NCBI GenBank assembly: GCA_946557105.1
Contig: CAMNSZ010000001.1
Location: 237,405-301,404 of the forward strand
Direction of reading: 5' to 3'
Length of the DNA stretch: 64,000 nt
Origin: an uncultured Lachnospiraceae bacterium
Lineage (GTDB): Bacteria > Bacillota > Clostridia > Lachnospirales > Lachnospiraceae
The notes under the pieces: generated by a model
What the model saw: only the letters and a program-made list of their open reading frames with translations
Databases searched by the model: none
What the model was told of the DNA's origin: nothing
Translations under genes and position numbers: made by a program
Shown here: positions 54,004-63,884 of the stretch, one piece after another
Position numbering within the stretch: the stretch's first letter is position 1
Layout: every line of letters starts with the position of its first letter

Positions 54004-54888
54004 TTATACTCTGATATCTATCGCCTTATTCAGATTTTTTATCTCAATCTTTTTATGGCTTCCGCCATATTCACCGTCCAAAGTCCATGCTATGGTATCG
54101 TCGGATTCCAGATAGAGCTTTGCCGTCCTAAAGCAATACATGGCATTCGTATCAATATTCCTGTCAAGCAAAGACACTATCAGATTATTCAGCTCCAACG
54201 GATTGGAGGGAAGCTTTATGAGCGTTACCTCAAACACACCGTCGTCCAGCTTTACATGCTTTCCCGTAATGCGCTTAAAGCCTCCCACCGAAAGGGAATT
54301 GGTAATCATGCCAAAAACAAAGTCATCCTCTATTACCTTATCCTCATAGGCAACCCGCATATGATAGGAGCGAATCGCCGACAAACGTTTAACTCCCTCC
54401 AAAAGATATGCCATATGGCCTAAAATATTTTTGATATCCTGCCCCGTCTCATAGGATACCTCCGTAAACAACCCGAAAGCAGCAATATAGACAAATATAT
54501 CCTGATTGAAAGAACCGATGTCACAGGCAAAATTTCTGCCTTTTACCGCCTTCTCCGCCGCCTTCACCATATTTTTGGGCAACGAAAGGCTTCCTCCGAA
54601 ATCGTTGGTGCTGCCGGCAGGAAGATAGCCGATAGGAGTATTAAAGCCGCTTTTTATCATGCCTGTCACCACTTCGTCAAGAGTTCCGTCTCCCCCGCCG
54701 CAGACAATCAAATCATATATAGGCTCGCGTTTTGCCGTAAGCTCCATTGCATCCTGATGCTTTTGTGTGGGATGTATCGTAATCTCATAACCTGCTCTTG
54801 CAAAAATATCAAGGATATCTGCCAGTTTATTGCGTATCCGGGCCTTCCCTGCTTTGGGATTATATATAAACAGCATTTTTTTATTCAT
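54004..54888 (-). CDS. Diacylglycerol kinase-family lipid kinase (DgkB/YegS-like)
   Basis: 294 residues from ATG 54888, preceded by AGGAGG (the GTG three codons earlier overlaps the site). The DAGK catalytic domain begins MLFIYNPKAGKARI and has GGGDGTLDEVVTGM near residue 65 and GYLPAGSTNDFGG near residue 90. It phosphorylates diacylglycerol or a related lipid, feeding phospholipid turnover and lipoteichoic acid metabolism. Single gene before crh. Confidence 0.92.
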   Translation of the reverse strand: MNKKMLFIYNPKAGKARIRNKLADILDIFARAGYEITIHPTQKHQDAMELTAKREPIYDLIVCGGGDGTLDEVVTGMIKSGFNTPIGYLPAGSTNDFGGSLSLPKNMVKAAEKAVKGRNFACDIGSFNQDIFVYIAAFGLFTEVSYETGQDIKNILGHMAYLLEGVKRLSAIRSYHMRVAYEDKVIEDDFVFGMITNSLSVGGFKRITGKHVKLDDGVFEVTLIKLPSNPLELNNLIVSLLDRNIDTNAMYCFRTAKLYLESDDTIAWTLDGEYGGSHKKIEIKNLNKAIDIRV

Positions 54889-55000
54889 TTTCCGCACCTC
54901 CTGTCGCTATTACTTTTCTATAGCCGAAAAAGGCTGGTACAACAGAAAATTCCATTGTTCCCGCCTCCTTTTGATTTCCGCGTTTAATTTTTATCCGCCG

Positions 55001-55261
55001 TCAAGCCACCTGACCGCTCAAAAATTTCTCAATTCCTTCAACTGCAACCTGCTCGTCCTCGCCATCTGCCGTAACCAGCAGCTCCTCTCCATTATCCAAG
55101 CCAAGACTCATCATCCCCATAATGCTTTTTGCATTAACCTTTTTCTCTCCCGACTGAATATAAATAGTGCTTTCATATTTGCTAGCCTCCTGCACCAAAA
55201 GTGCCACAGGTCTTGCTTCCAGCCCATTCTCCAGCTGAATTTGAATATTCTTCCTTGTCAT
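55001..55261 (-). CDS. crh: Crh-like HPr protein without His15
   Basis: 86 residues. The active-site region reads NGLEARPVALLVQEASKYES, with Glu in place of the phospho-accepting His15. The regulatory serine region AKSIMGMMSLGLDNGEE is intact. This matches Crh, which is phosphorylated by HprK on Ser46 and helps CcpA in catabolite repression but does not transfer phosphate in the PTS. Its ATG overlaps the whiA stop (ATGA), implying translational coupling, as in B. subtilis whiA-crh. Confidence 0.88.
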   Translation of the reverse strand: MTRKNIQIQLENGLEARPVALLVQEASKYESTIYIQSGEKKVNAKSIMGMMSLGLDNGEELLVTADGEDEQVAVEGIEKFLSGQVA

Positions 55262-56148
55262 TGTATTTCCTCCTCTTTTTTCAGGCTCTTTATTTTCCCT
55301 GCAAGCTCAGTGAGCTTGCGCAATCTGTGATTGACGCCGGATTTCCCCACAGGCGGGCTTAAAAATTCACCAAGCTCTTTTAACGGCGCATCCGGATTCT
55401 CCAAACGTACCTCTGCCATTTGGCGCAGATTCTCAGGTAAATTCTGAAACCCATAATGGACTCGAATATATTCGATATCCTCTATCTGTCTGGTTGCGGC
55501 ATTAACGGTCTTGGTAATATTCGCCGCTTCACAGTTTACGCGTCTATTGACAGAGTTCCGCACCTCCTTCAGTATCCGCATATTCTCCAGATTCATGAGA
55601 GACACGGGCGCCTCGCATACATTCAGTAGGTTTACGATTCCCTCTCCTTCTTTTATATATACGACATAATATCTTTTGCGAAGTATAGTCTTCGCCTCAA
55701 TGTTAAATTCCTGCATTATTTCCTGCAGCTGCTCTGCCTTATCCTTGTGCGTACACACAAATTCCAAATGATACCCCTTTTTAGGGTCGCTTATGGAACC
55801 GCAGCCAAGGAAAGCCCCTCTCAGAAATGCTCTCTGACAACAGGAATTCTTAATAAGCAGCGGATTTACAGGCTCTTCCAGCTTACCGGTTTTGGATAGC
55901 AGCGCCTGCATCTGTTCCCCGCTTATCGGAACATCAGCCTCTATATTATATGTTTTTTTTAATAATGTAAAGCCTTTTCTTACAACAGCCTCATTTTCTG
56001 TCTGAAATCCGATGGTAAAATTACCGTTTTTATCCCTGCCGTATTGCCCGCAGCAGCTCATAACCGCCGCCAGTTCCGCCAGCTGGCAATGCCTTGCGGA
56101 GCTGACGCGCTTTGCAAGCTCGTCCTTAACTTCACTTGAAAATGACAT
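55258..56148 (-). CDS. whiA: WhiA family protein
   Basis: 296 residues with a LAGLIDADG-derived N-terminal domain (FSSEVKDELAKRVSSARHCQLAELAAV) and a C-terminal helix-turn-helix (PDAPLKELGEFLSPPVGKSGVNHRLRKL). DNA-binding protein that affects cell division and chromosome segregation in Firmicutes. Overlaps crh and lies 15 nt after rapZ. AGGAGA precedes the ATG. Confidence 0.95.
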   Translation of the reverse strand: MSFSSEVKDELAKRVSSARHCQLAELAAVMSCCGQYGRDKNGNFTIGFQTENEAVVRKGFTLLKKTYNIEADVPISGEQMQALLSKTGKLEEPVNPLLIKNSCCQRAFLRGAFLGCGSISDPKKGYHLEFVCTHKDKAEQLQEIMQEFNIEAKTILRKRYYVVYIKEGEGIVNLLNVCEAPVSLMNLENMRILKEVRNSVNRRVNCEAANITKTVNAATRQIEDIEYIRVHYGFQNLPENLRQMAEVRLENPDAPLKELGEFLSPPVGKSGVNHRLRKLTELAGKIKSLKKEEEIQ

Positions 56149-56163
56149 AATTTCTCAACTCTC

Positions 56164-57021
56164 CTAAGCGGAAATATCCCTGTGATAAAGCTTCATACCA
56201 TAATTTCCCTGATTCTTCATTCTGTTATACAGGGCGTTCGCCAAGGTAACGCTTCTGTGCCTGCCGCCGGTACAGCCGATAGCAACCACCAGACGATATT
56301 TTCCTTCCTTCACATAATTAGGAATCAGAAATTGTATCATATCCGTCAATTTATCCAAGAAGCAATCTGCTTCTTGAAACTTCATCACATAATCCTGAAC
56401 CTCTTTGTCGTTTCCCGTCTTAGCCTTCAGCTCATCAATATAGAAGGGGTTCGGAAGAAAGCGCACATCAAAAACCAAATCCGCATCCGCCGGAATCCCG
56501 TTTTTAAAACCAAAGGACATCACTGTGACCATAAGGTTATTGTACCGTTCATTCTTTACAAAAATACGGTCAAGCTCTTCCTTAAGTTCCCTTGTCAGCA
56601 GATTGGAGGTATCAATGACATAATCTGCATTCTTTCGGATATTCTCCAAAATTTTACGCTCCCTGCGTATACCATCCTCCACCCTGCCGCCTGCCTCTAA
56701 AGGATGAACCCGCCTCGTCTCCTTATAACGCTTAATTAGCGCGGCTTCGTCCGCATCCATAAACAAAATTTCAAACTTATAGCCGTTATTTTTTAAATTT
56801 TCCAAAATACGGGTAACATCTTCAAAGGACTGATCCGCACGCACATCCAGCCCCAACGCCACCCTGCTGATTTCGCTGTTAGGCATTGCAATCAGCTCCA
56901 CAAATTTTTCTATGAGGGATACGGGAAGATTGTCTACACAGTAAAATCCGTCATCCTCCAACATTTTCAGCGCAGTTCTTTTCCCGCCTCCGCTCATACC
57001 TGTCACTACTACAAATCTCAT
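56164..57021 (-). CDS. rapZ: RapZ (YvcJ) RNase adapter / nucleotide-binding protein
   Basis: 285 residues from ATG 57021, with GAGG five bases upstream; the track start is a GTG two codons earlier. RapZ features FVVVTGMSGGGKRTAL, EDDGFYCVDNLP, and the C-terminal domain with GCTGGRHRSVTLANAL. Hydrolyses ATP and GTP and, in E. coli, controls GlmZ decay. The Walker A reads GGGKR-T instead of the usual GK-S/T (codon AGA, one base from AGC), an unusual substitution. The gluconeogenesis factor gene yvcK, often between rapZ and whiA, is absent. Confidence 0.93.
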   Translation of the reverse strand: MRFVVVTGMSGGGKRTALKMLEDDGFYCVDNLPVSLIEKFVELIAMPNSEISRVALGLDVRADQSFEDVTRILENLKNNGYKFEILFMDADEAALIKRYKETRRVHPLEAGGRVEDGIRRERKILENIRKNADYVIDTSNLLTRELKEELDRIFVKNERYNNLMVTVMSFGFKNGIPADADLVFDVRFLPNPFYIDELKAKTGNDKEVQDYVMKFQEADCFLDKLTDMIQFLIPNYVKEGKYRLVVAIGCTGGRHRSVTLANALYNRMKNQGNYGMKLYHRDISA

Positions 57022-57036
57022 AAGCACCTCATTTGT

Positions 57037-57951
57037 CTAAAAACGCCCCAAAAATATAATCTCCGGCTCCAGCCGCACGTGGAATTTATCCTCCACACAG
57101 GTTTGCACCTCACCGATAACCTGCATAACATCCGACGCCGTTGCATTCCCTTTATTGATAACGAAACCGCAATGCTTCTCCGATACCTGCGCGCCGCCAA
57201 TCTGCAATCCTTTAAGCCCCGCCTTCATAATCAGCTCTCCCGCAAAGTATCCTTCCGGGCGCTTAAAGGTACTTCCTGCACTGGGATACTCCAACGGCTG
57301 CTTTTCTCTTCTTTTTGCCGCAAGCTCCTCCATCCTTTCCCTGATTTCCGAAGCGTTTCCCTGCTGAAGCTCAAATACCACCTCTGTCACAATAAACGGC
57401 TGGTGCTTGATAGTGCTAAAGCGATAACCAAACTCCATGGTCTCATTGTCAAGCTCCAAAAGCTCGCCCTCCCTGTTAAGTACCGTCACGCGGCTCACTA
57501 CCTGACTCATCTCGCCTCCGTAAGCGCCTGCGTTCATCACTACGCCGCCCCCCACCGTGCCGGGAATCCCCGACGCAAACTCCAAGCCTGTCAAGCCATG
57601 CTCCATGGCGGTTCTCGCCACCAAAGACAGCTGTGCCCCCGCCTGTGCCACAATACGGCTGCCCTCTACACGGATATCATTCATACTGCCGCCTATCTGC
57701 AGTACTACACCTCTATAGCCCTCGTCGCTCACAATAAGATTACTTCCGTTCCCCACAACTACAAAGGGAACCTCCACCATCTGAAGATAACGCTGAACCT
57801 TTTGCAGCTGGAGGGTATTTTCCAACTCCACCAGACAGTCCGCCGGTCCTCCGACCCGAAATGTAGTATGTGCGGACATGGGCTCCTGTAGACGGATATT
57901 GCCCTCCGGCACATAACCCTTTAATGCATTCAATACTGCTCCACTAATCAT
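57037..57951 (-). CDS. murB: UDP-N-acetylenolpyruvoylglucosamine reductase MurB
   Basis: 304 residues, type IIa short form. FAD-binding domain with HTTFRVGGPADCLVE, VVVGNGSNLIVSDEGYRGVV and EFASGIPGTVGGGVVMNAGAYGGEM; catalytic Ser in YPSAGSTFKRPEGYFAGELI near residue 230. Makes UDP-N-acetylmuramate, an early peptidoglycan step. Lies 15 nt before rapZ. Ribosome binding site weak. Confidence 0.96.
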   Translation of the reverse strand: MISGAVLNALKGYVPEGNIRLQEPMSAHTTFRVGGPADCLVELENTLQLQKVQRYLQMVEVPFVVVGNGSNLIVSDEGYRGVVLQIGGSMNDIRVEGSRIVAQAGAQLSLVARTAMEHGLTGLEFASGIPGTVGGGVVMNAGAYGGEMSQVVSRVTVLNREGELLELDNETMEFGYRFSTIKHQPFIVTEVVFELQQGNASEIRERMEELAAKRREKQPLEYPSAGSTFKRPEGYFAGELIMKAGLKGLQIGGAQVSEKHCGFVINKGNATASDVMQVIGEVQTCVEDKFHVRLEPEIIFLGRF

Positions 57952-58135
57952 TCTCTACAGCTTCCCGCAAAATCAGAGGCAATTGTTCTCACAACCGCTC
58001 GCCAATTTTTTCCTTTTCTTCATTTTTACAAGCCTTCGCAAAGCTCCCCTATAAATATGTCTTACATAACAGACCGAAAACTTCACAATTACTATTTTAT
58101 TAGTCAACAGGCATTTATATGCCTGACGGCAGACA

Positions 58136-59092
58136 TTATCGCAGAATCAATCCCGCCGCACCGTATATTCCAGCATCGTTCCCCAGTGTTGCAAGCGTGA
58201 ATTTTGCTCCCCTGCACGCCGGAAATACATACTTTTGAAATGCCGGTTCAATATAGGACAACAATATTTCACCCGCCTTGGACACGCCGCCTCCGATTAC
58301 AAAAACCTCGGGATTTACCACATCGGCAACTGCCGCAAGACCCTTTCCCAAATACTCCCCGAACCGTTGGGCAATTTCAACCGCCACGACGTCGCCTGCC
58401 TTCACGGCGTCAAACACCGCCTTTGCGGTAAGCTCTCCTCCCTCCCTTAAAATGCTGGGGGAAGCATCCTTTTCCAAACGCCTTTTTGCCAACCTGACAA
58501 TGCCTGTGGCGGAAGCGTACTGCTCCAGACAGCCTCTGTTCTTGCAGCCGCACTGCTCGGGCTCGTTGTCTTCTATATGAATATGACCGATCTCACCGGC
58601 TCCTCCCACGGCGCCGTTGAGTATTTTTCCGTTCACAATAATTCCGCCGCCCACGCCGGTTCCCAAGGTAACGGCAACAAGATTTTTATAACCCTTGCCG
58701 CCTCCCTGCCACATTTCGCCATAAGCCGCTACATTGGCGTCATTTGCCGACTCAACCGGCAAATGGAGGTATCCGTTCAATGTATTTGACAGATTAAATA
58801 CACCCCAGCCTAAGTTGACGGCGCCGTTGACCATAACGCCTTCGTCATCCACCGCACCCGGCGCACCCACGCCTACCCCGACTACCTCATCTAACAAGAT
58901 TGATTTTTCCTTCATTTTGCTGCGAATGCTCTCCGCTATGTCAGGCAGAATCGCCGCACCCTCATTATCCTTCACGGTTGGGATTTCCCATTTATCCAGC
59001 ACGTGTGCGTCTCTGTCGAACAGGCCCAGCTTTACAGTTGTGCCGCCTATATCCACGCCAAATGCATATTTTCCTATATCAGCTTCATTCAA
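58136..59092 (-). CDS. glk: ROK-family glucokinase
   Basis: 318 residues. N-terminal ATP-binding YAFGVDIGGTTVKLGLFDRD, ROK signature with TLGTGVGGGIIVNGKI and the zinc site CGCKNRGCLEQYAS near residue 175. Phosphorylates glucose in the cytoplasm, feeding glycolysis. The start is TTG at 59092, two bases after the hprK stop, with GAGG about 10 bases upstream. Sits between hprK and murB. Confidence 0.93.
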   Translation of the reverse strand: MNEADIGKYAFGVDIGGTTVKLGLFDRDAHVLDKWEIPTVKDNEGAAILPDIAESIRSKMKEKSILLDEVVGVGVGAPGAVDDEGVMVNGAVNLGWGVFNLSNTLNGYLHLPVESANDANVAAYGEMWQGGGKGYKNLVAVTLGTGVGGGIIVNGKILNGAVGGAGEIGHIHIEDNEPEQCGCKNRGCLEQYASATGIVRLAKRRLEKDASPSILREGGELTAKAVFDAVKAGDVVAVEIAQRFGEYLGKGLAAVADVVNPEVFVIGGGVSKAGEILLSYIEPAFQKYVFPACRGAKFTLATLGNDAGIYGAAGLILR

Positions 59093-59094
59093 TT

Positions 59095-60042
59095 TTATTC
59101 AACCTCTTCCTCTTCTTCTCTTCTTTTTGCCAAAGAATTCTGGACGCGTGTGTAAAGCTCCTGCGCCGCATTATATCCCATTTTCTTCTGACGATGGTTA
59201 ACCGCCGCAGATTCACAGATAATCGCCAGATTCCGACCCGGACGAATAGGAATATTATGACATACTATTTTATTGCCCAGATATTCGGTATAGTTTTCCT
59301 CCAGACCCAGTCTGTCATATTCCTTATCCTTATCCCAGTCCTCCAGACGGATTACCAAGTCGATATTCTGCGTGTCTTTAACGGAGGACGCGCCGAACAA
59401 TGCCTTTACATCCACGATGCCGATGCCCCGAAGCTCGATAAAATGCTTCGTTATATCGGGCGCCGTACCAATCAGAGTGTCGTCGCTTACCTTTCTTAGC
59501 TCTACCACGTCGTCCGTTACAAGACGGTGTCCGCGCTTTATCAACTCCAACGCCGCCTCGGATTTACCGATTCCGCTCTCGCCCGTAATCAGCACGCCCT
59601 CGCCGTATACGTCCACCAGAACGCCGTGTACGGAGATACAGGGAGCCAGCTTTACATTCAGCCATCGGATAATCTCCGCCATAAATGCGGAGGTAGACTT
59701 CTTGGTAGACAATACTGGTACCTTATGCTTAACGGCAATCTCCAAAAATATTGCATCCGGCTTCAGTTCACGACAAAATACAATACAGGGTATATCGTAG
59801 GTCATAAGCTCCTCGTATACCTCCCTCTTTCTGTCGTCGCCCAGACCCTCCATATATGTATATTCTACAAAACCAATGATTTGTAAACGTGTCGCGTCAA
59901 AATGTTCAAAATAACCTGCTATCTGCAGCGCAGGACGGTTGATATCCGGCTGAGTAATGCGGATTTTGCGCACGTCAATTTCCGGAGTCAGATTTTCCAG
60001 CTTCATCTTCTCAATCACATGGGTCAAACTTACACTTGCCAT
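59095..60042 (-). CDS. hprK: HPr kinase/phosphorylase HprK
   Basis: 315 residues. N-terminal domain of unknown role, then the kinase domain with Walker A LITGESGIGKSEAALELI near residue 155 and the HprK signature ELRGIGIVDV near residue 205. Phosphorylates HPr or Crh on Ser46 depending on fructose bisphosphate, the key signal for carbon catabolite repression. C-terminal tail rich in Glu. GAGG precedes the ATG. First gene of the hprK-glk-murB-rapZ-whiA-crh run. Confidence 0.96.
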   Translation of the reverse strand: MASVSLTHVIEKMKLENLTPEIDVRKIRITQPDINRPALQIAGYFEHFDATRLQIIGFVEYTYMEGLGDDRKREVYEELMTYDIPCIVFCRELKPDAIFLEIAVKHKVPVLSTKKSTSAFMAEIIRWLNVKLAPCISVHGVLVDVYGEGVLITGESGIGKSEAALELIKRGHRLVTDDVVELRKVSDDTLIGTAPDITKHFIELRGIGIVDVKALFGASSVKDTQNIDLVIRLEDWDKDKEYDRLGLEENYTEYLGNKIVCHNIPIRPGRNLAIICESAAVNHRQKKMGYNAAQELYTRVQNSLAKRREEEEEVE

Positions 60043-60193
60043 ATTTACCTCATTTCCGCGCCGCTCTCCATTCAGTCTTACCGAATGTGCGCTTATATAG
60101 TTTTACGGATATTACGGACGCAAGCTTCTTTCCGCCCCATGCCGTAAAGCCTCTCCGTATCATGGCCCGCAATATGCCTTAATCTTGATTGTA

Positions 60194-62080
60194 TCACAGG
60201 CTCTGCGTGTTGGGAAGAGATTGCCTTGAAAAAAAAGCCACAATCTCCTGCGCAGTACGCTCGTTCATCTCGGGAATTTCCAAAAGCTGCTCCATTGTTG
60301 CATTTTTGATTTCCTCCAAGGACTTAAAACGCCGCATAAGCGCTTTTCTGCGGGCGGGCCCCACCCCTGGAATATCATCCAGCACCGACTTCACCTGCGA
60401 TTTGCTTCTGAGGGAGCGATGATATTCAATGGCAAAGCGATGGGCCTCGTCCTGAATGCGTGTTATCAGCTTAAAGCCCTCCGAACGGGTGTCAATGGGG
60501 AGCTCCACATTCCGAAAATACAGCCCTCTTGTCCTATGATTGTCATCCTTAACCATACCGCACACCGGAATGTCAATGCACAGCTCCTCAAGCACGGAAA
60601 GGGCAATATTTACCTGACCCCGCCCGCCGTCCATCAATAGCAAATCGGGGAATCTGGTAAAGCTGCCGCACTCCTCGTCTATCTGTCTTTCCTTGAGCTC
60701 CTTACTCTCCTCCATGCCGTGCAGGAAACGTCTGGTAAGCACCTCCCTCATGCATGCGTAATCGTCCGGTCCTGACACGCTCTTGATTCTGAACTTACGA
60801 TAATCGCTGCGCTTGGGCTTTCCCTTTTCATAAACTACCATAGAACCTACATTCTCAAAGCCGTTAATGTTGGAAATGTCAAACGCCTCCATACGGTCGA
60901 TATGCCCGATGCCCAAAAGCCCTGCAATTTCCTTCACCGCGCCGATAGTCCTGCCCTCTTCTCTCTTTAACTTCTCCCTGTCCTGACTTAATATCAGCTT
61001 GGCATTTTGAGCGGCAAGCTCTACCAGCTTTTCCTTAAAGCCGATTTTGGGTACGCGCAGATACACCCTGCCTCCCCTTCTCTCACCCAGCCACTTTTCA
61101 ATCAGCTCTCTGTCCTCAACTTCATATTGCAGCATAAGCTCTCTGGGAATAAAGGGGGTTCCCGCATAAAACTGCTTAACAAAATCCTGCAGAATACCGG
61201 GCTTGTTGTTTTCCGACACATTTGTCATATAGTAATGCTCTCTGCCGATAAGCTTTCCGTCTCTCACAAAGAACACCTGCACAACAGCTTCCGTCTCGTC
61301 CTGATACAGGGCAATTACATCCTTATCCTCCCCGGCGCTGTCCGTAATCTTTTGCTTTTGCGATACCTGCTTCACACTGTTATATAAATCACGGATTCTT
61401 GCCGCCTCCTCAAACTCCAGCTGCTTTGCAGCCTCCTTCATTTTTTCCTCTAAATCCTTTAATATCAAATTATAATTTCCGTTCAAAAATTCCAGAGCCC
61501 CCGCTACCTGCCTCCGGTACTGCTCCTTATCCACATAACCCTGACAGGGAGCCAGACACTGCTTAATATGATAGTTTAAGCAGGGCCGCTCCACCCCTAT
61601 ATCTCTGGGCAGGCTGCGATTACAGGTGCGAAGCTGATAGAGCTTATTTAACAGCTCTATGGTATCCTTCACCGCCGCCGCGCTTGTATAAGGTCCGAAA
61701 TATTTGGATTTATCCTTTTTCATGGAACGGGAAAAAAGAATGCGCGGAAACTCCTCTCCCAGCGTCACCTTAATATAAGGGTAGGTCTTGTCATCCTTTA
61801 ACAGCGTGTTGTACTTTGGGGAATGCTCCTTGATTAGGTTGTTCTCCAGCACGAGAGCCTCCAGCTCCGAGTCCGTTACAATATACTCAAAACGCGCAAT
61901 CAGAGATACCATTTTGTCTATTGCCGGACCCCTTCCGATATTTTCCCGAAAGTAGGATCGCACACGGCTATGCAGGTTAACCGCCTTGCCCACATACAAA
62001 ATGACATCCTTGTCATCTCTCATAATATATACCCCCGGCTTATTGGGGAGCTTTTTCAACTCTTCTTCAAAATTAAACAT
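60194..62080 (-). CDS. uvrC: Excinuclease ABC subunit UvrC
   Basis: 628 residues from ATG 62080, preceded by GAGGG; the track start nine codons upstream lies over the site. N-terminal GIY-YIG nuclease ([21 protein letters not shown]), UvrB-binding UVR motif ([19 protein letters not shown]), central RNase H-like region ([36 protein letters not shown]) and C-terminal tandem helix-hairpin-helix ([20 protein letters not shown]). Cuts damaged DNA in nucleotide excision repair. Confidence 0.96.
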   Translation of the reverse strand: MFNFEEELKKLPNKPGVYIMRDDKDVILYVGKAVNLHSRVRSYFRENIGRGPAIDKMVSLIARFEYIVTDSELEALVLENNLIKEHSPKYNTLLKDDKTYPYIKVTLGEEFPRILFSRSMKKDKSKYFGPYTSAAAVKDTIELLNKLYQLRTCNRSLPRDIGVERPCLNYHIKQCLAPCQGYVDKEQYRRQVAGALEFLNGNYNLILKDLEEKMKEAAKQLEFEEAARIRDLYNSVKQVSQKQKITDSAGEDKDVIALYQDETEAVVQVFFVRDGKLIGREHYYMTNVSENNKPGILQDFVKQFYAGTPFIPRELMLQYEVEDRELIEKWLGERRGGRVYLRVPKIGFKEKLVELAAQNAKLILSQDREKLKREEGRTIGAVKEIAGLLGIGHIDRMEAFDISNINGFENVGSMVVYEKGKPKRSDYRKFRIKSVSGPDDYACMREVLTRRFLHGMEESKELKERQIDEECGSFTRFPDLLLMDGGRGQVNIALSVLEELCIDIPVCGMVKDDNHRTRGLYFRNVELPIDTRSEGFKLITRIQDEAHRFAIEYHRSLRSKSQVKSVLDDIPGVGPARRKALMRRFKSLEEIKNATMEQLLEIPEMNERTAQEIVAFFSRQSLPNTQSL

Positions 62081-62165
62081 AGTCATATCCCTCTGGCGCT
62101 TCTCCAAGCATTAACCTCCGCATTTGAAAAATGCAAATTTTAAGGATAGTATAACATTTTTCCGT

Positions 62166-62200
62166 AAAAAAAAATAGATGGCGGAAAATTTTCCGCCATC
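62166..62200 (-). terminator. Intrinsic terminator downstream of the SirTM-macrodomain operon
   Basis: GATGGCGGAAAA and TTTTCCGCCATC form a perfect 12-bp palindrome and the minus strand continues TATTTTTTTTT. It separates the sirtuin gene from uvrC. A second GTAACGGTT-C-AACCGTTAC palindrome lies between it and the sirtuin stop. Confidence 0.93.
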
Positions 62201-62230
62201 CCTTCGTAACGGTTCAACCGTTACATTCTT

Positions 62231-63100
62231 TCAAGAAATCAGTTTTAAAACTTTTCCTATATCTCCCCCAATGCATATAGATTGGTTTCGGATTTCCGCA
62301 GGGGCATAGGCATCCGAAAAATTTATACAGGCATAGACCGCTTTTGGATTTTCCGCCGTCATTTGCCAAAACGGATATTTGATAATACCCGGGGTATTTC
62401 CTCCCACTCCCAATTCAAGATATAAGATATGCAGCCCTTCATGACGATGCAGAAAATCCCGATACCCGTCCGCCGCCTTATGCCATCCCTCGTCCTCTAC
62501 AAAAGTGCCGTCCGCGCGCAGATTCATTGCCACAGGCGCTCCGCAGACAGGACAATAAGGAATCAAGTCCGGCACAATCCGCATATCCCGTTGAGTGGCA
62601 GCCATTTCCTTCACAGTCTCTTCGTTGTCGTATGTCTTATTATGACAGGGTTTAGAACACTGCCACAAGCCATAGTCGCCCTGCGTATAAAACAGTCTCT
62701 TCTTGTCAAATCCAGCTTTCTGAAAACAGTGGTCTACGTTTGTCGTCAATACAAAATAATCCTTATCTTGTACCAACCTTAACAAATTATCATAGATAGG
62801 CTTCGGAATTTTTCGGTAGCGGTTCAGATCGATATAGCGGCTCCAATACGCCCAATACTCCTCCAAGGTCTCAAAAGGATAAAAGCCTGCCGAATACATA
62901 TCTTTAAACCCATACCTTGCAATAAAATCCGGGAAATTTTCTTCAAAGCGTCTCCCTGAATAGGTAAATCCCGCGGAGGCGGACAGCCCTGCTCCGGCGC
63001 CGATTAAAACGGCGTCTGCAGCTTCTATTTCCTTTTTCAGCCGCTTCGCACTATCTAAGTAATCGCTCGTAGATTTCATAGTCGCTGTTCTTAAAGACAT
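62231..63100 (-). CDS. SirTM-type sirtuin (putative protein ADP-ribosyltransferase)
   Basis: 289 residues. Rossmann-type N-terminus ADAVLIGAGAGLSASAGF as in sirtuins, TTNVDHCFQKAGF near residue 125, and TQGDYGLWQCS where other sirtuins have the catalytic His; here it is Gln, the hallmark of class M sirtuins (SirTM). Zinc-type cysteines are in CSKPC and CPVCG. SirTMs in Staphylococcus and Streptococcus ADP-ribosylate a lipoylated GcvH-like protein. The start at 63100 has GAGGTGG six bases upstream and overlaps the end of the macrodomain gene by 50 bp; ATG 63079 is an alternative. Confidence 0.85.
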   Translation of the reverse strand: MSLRTATMKSTSDYLDSAKRLKKEIEAADAVLIGAGAGLSASAGFTYSGRRFEENFPDFIARYGFKDMYSAGFYPFETLEEYWAYWSRYIDLNRYRKIPKPIYDNLLRLVQDKDYFVLTTNVDHCFQKAGFDKKRLFYTQGDYGLWQCSKPCHNKTYDNEETVKEMAATQRDMRIVPDLIPYCPVCGAPVAMNLRADGTFVEDEGWHKAADGYRDFLHRHEGLHILYLELGVGGNTPGIIKYPFWQMTAENPKAVYACINFSDAYAPAEIRNQSICIGGDIGKVLKLIS

Positions 63101-63824
63101 TAAAAACCACCTCTGGACCGTTGTCGTTTTTCTCTAAATAATCTTGCACCGCTTGTATGGCTATCCCCGCCGCCCTTTCATTCGGAAAACGAAATTCCCC
63201 TGTAGAAATACAGCAGAAGGCAACGCTCTCCAAATGATGGGCTGTTGCAAGCTCCAGACAGGAGCGATAACAGGCTGCCAGCAGATCGCAATCCTTTTGG
63301 GTAACTGTTTCATAAATAATCGGTCCCACCGTGTGCAGGACATAACGGCAGGGAAGGTTATAGGCTCTTGTGATTTTTGCCCTGCCCGCAGGCTCCGGCA
63401 TATTTTGCCGTTTCATAATATGGGCGCATTCCTCCCTAAGCCGTACTCCGGCAAATGTATGTATCGTATTGTCAATACACCTGTGGCAAGGAATAAAGCA
63501 GCCCAGCAGTTCACTGTTTGCCGCATTTACGATAGCGTCCACAGACAGCCGCGTAATATCGCCCTTCCACAAATAAATTCCCGGTTGTATGGGAGATACG
63601 TCTGTCAAAGAGACAATGCCCTTTTGCGCCTGTTCCTCCTGTAAATACGCGTCCTGTACGATTAAAAATTCTTTGGAAACAGGCTTTGCAGGACGGATGT
63701 TCATCAGAGAGCGCAACAGCCGCTTCTGCGCCGCAGTCTCCGCGGGAACATGAATTTTTTTTAATCTGTTTTCTTCCTTCTCTAAATACTCTATCAGAAA
63801 AATACGCCTTTCTTCTTGTGTCAT
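63051..63824 (-). CDS. Macrodomain protein, zinc-dependent (SirTM-linked) type
   Basis: 257 residues from ATG 63824, preceded by GAGGATG; the track start 19 codons upstream lacks a site. A helical N-terminal region precedes the macrodomain (VDAIVNAANSELLGCF). The segment FIPCHRCIDNTIHTFAGVRL has the Cys-His-Cys-rich pattern of zinc-containing macrodomains that remove ADP-ribose from proteins; the ADP-ribose loop CISTGEFRFP follows. It is directly upstream of and overlaps the SirTM gene, forming a writer-eraser pair. No GcvH-like carrier or lipoate ligase is visible here; these could lie beyond the edge. Confidence 0.87.
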   Translation of the reverse strand: MTQEERRIFLIEYLEKEENRLKKIHVPAETAAQKRLLRSLMNIRPAKPVSKEFLIVQDAYLQEEQAQKGIVSLTDVSPIQPGIYLWKGDITRLSVDAIVNAANSELLGCFIPCHRCIDNTIHTFAGVRLREECAHIMKRQNMPEPAGRAKITRAYNLPCRYVLHTVGPIIYETVTQKDCDLLAACYRSCLELATAHHLESVAFCCISTGEFRFPNERAAGIAIQAVQDYLEKNDNGPEVVFNVFKNSDYEIYERLLR

Positions 63825-63884
63825 AACATCCTCATTTCCTCGCATACTTTTCGTGCGCCGCGGGCTTTGCGTCAAAAACACCCA

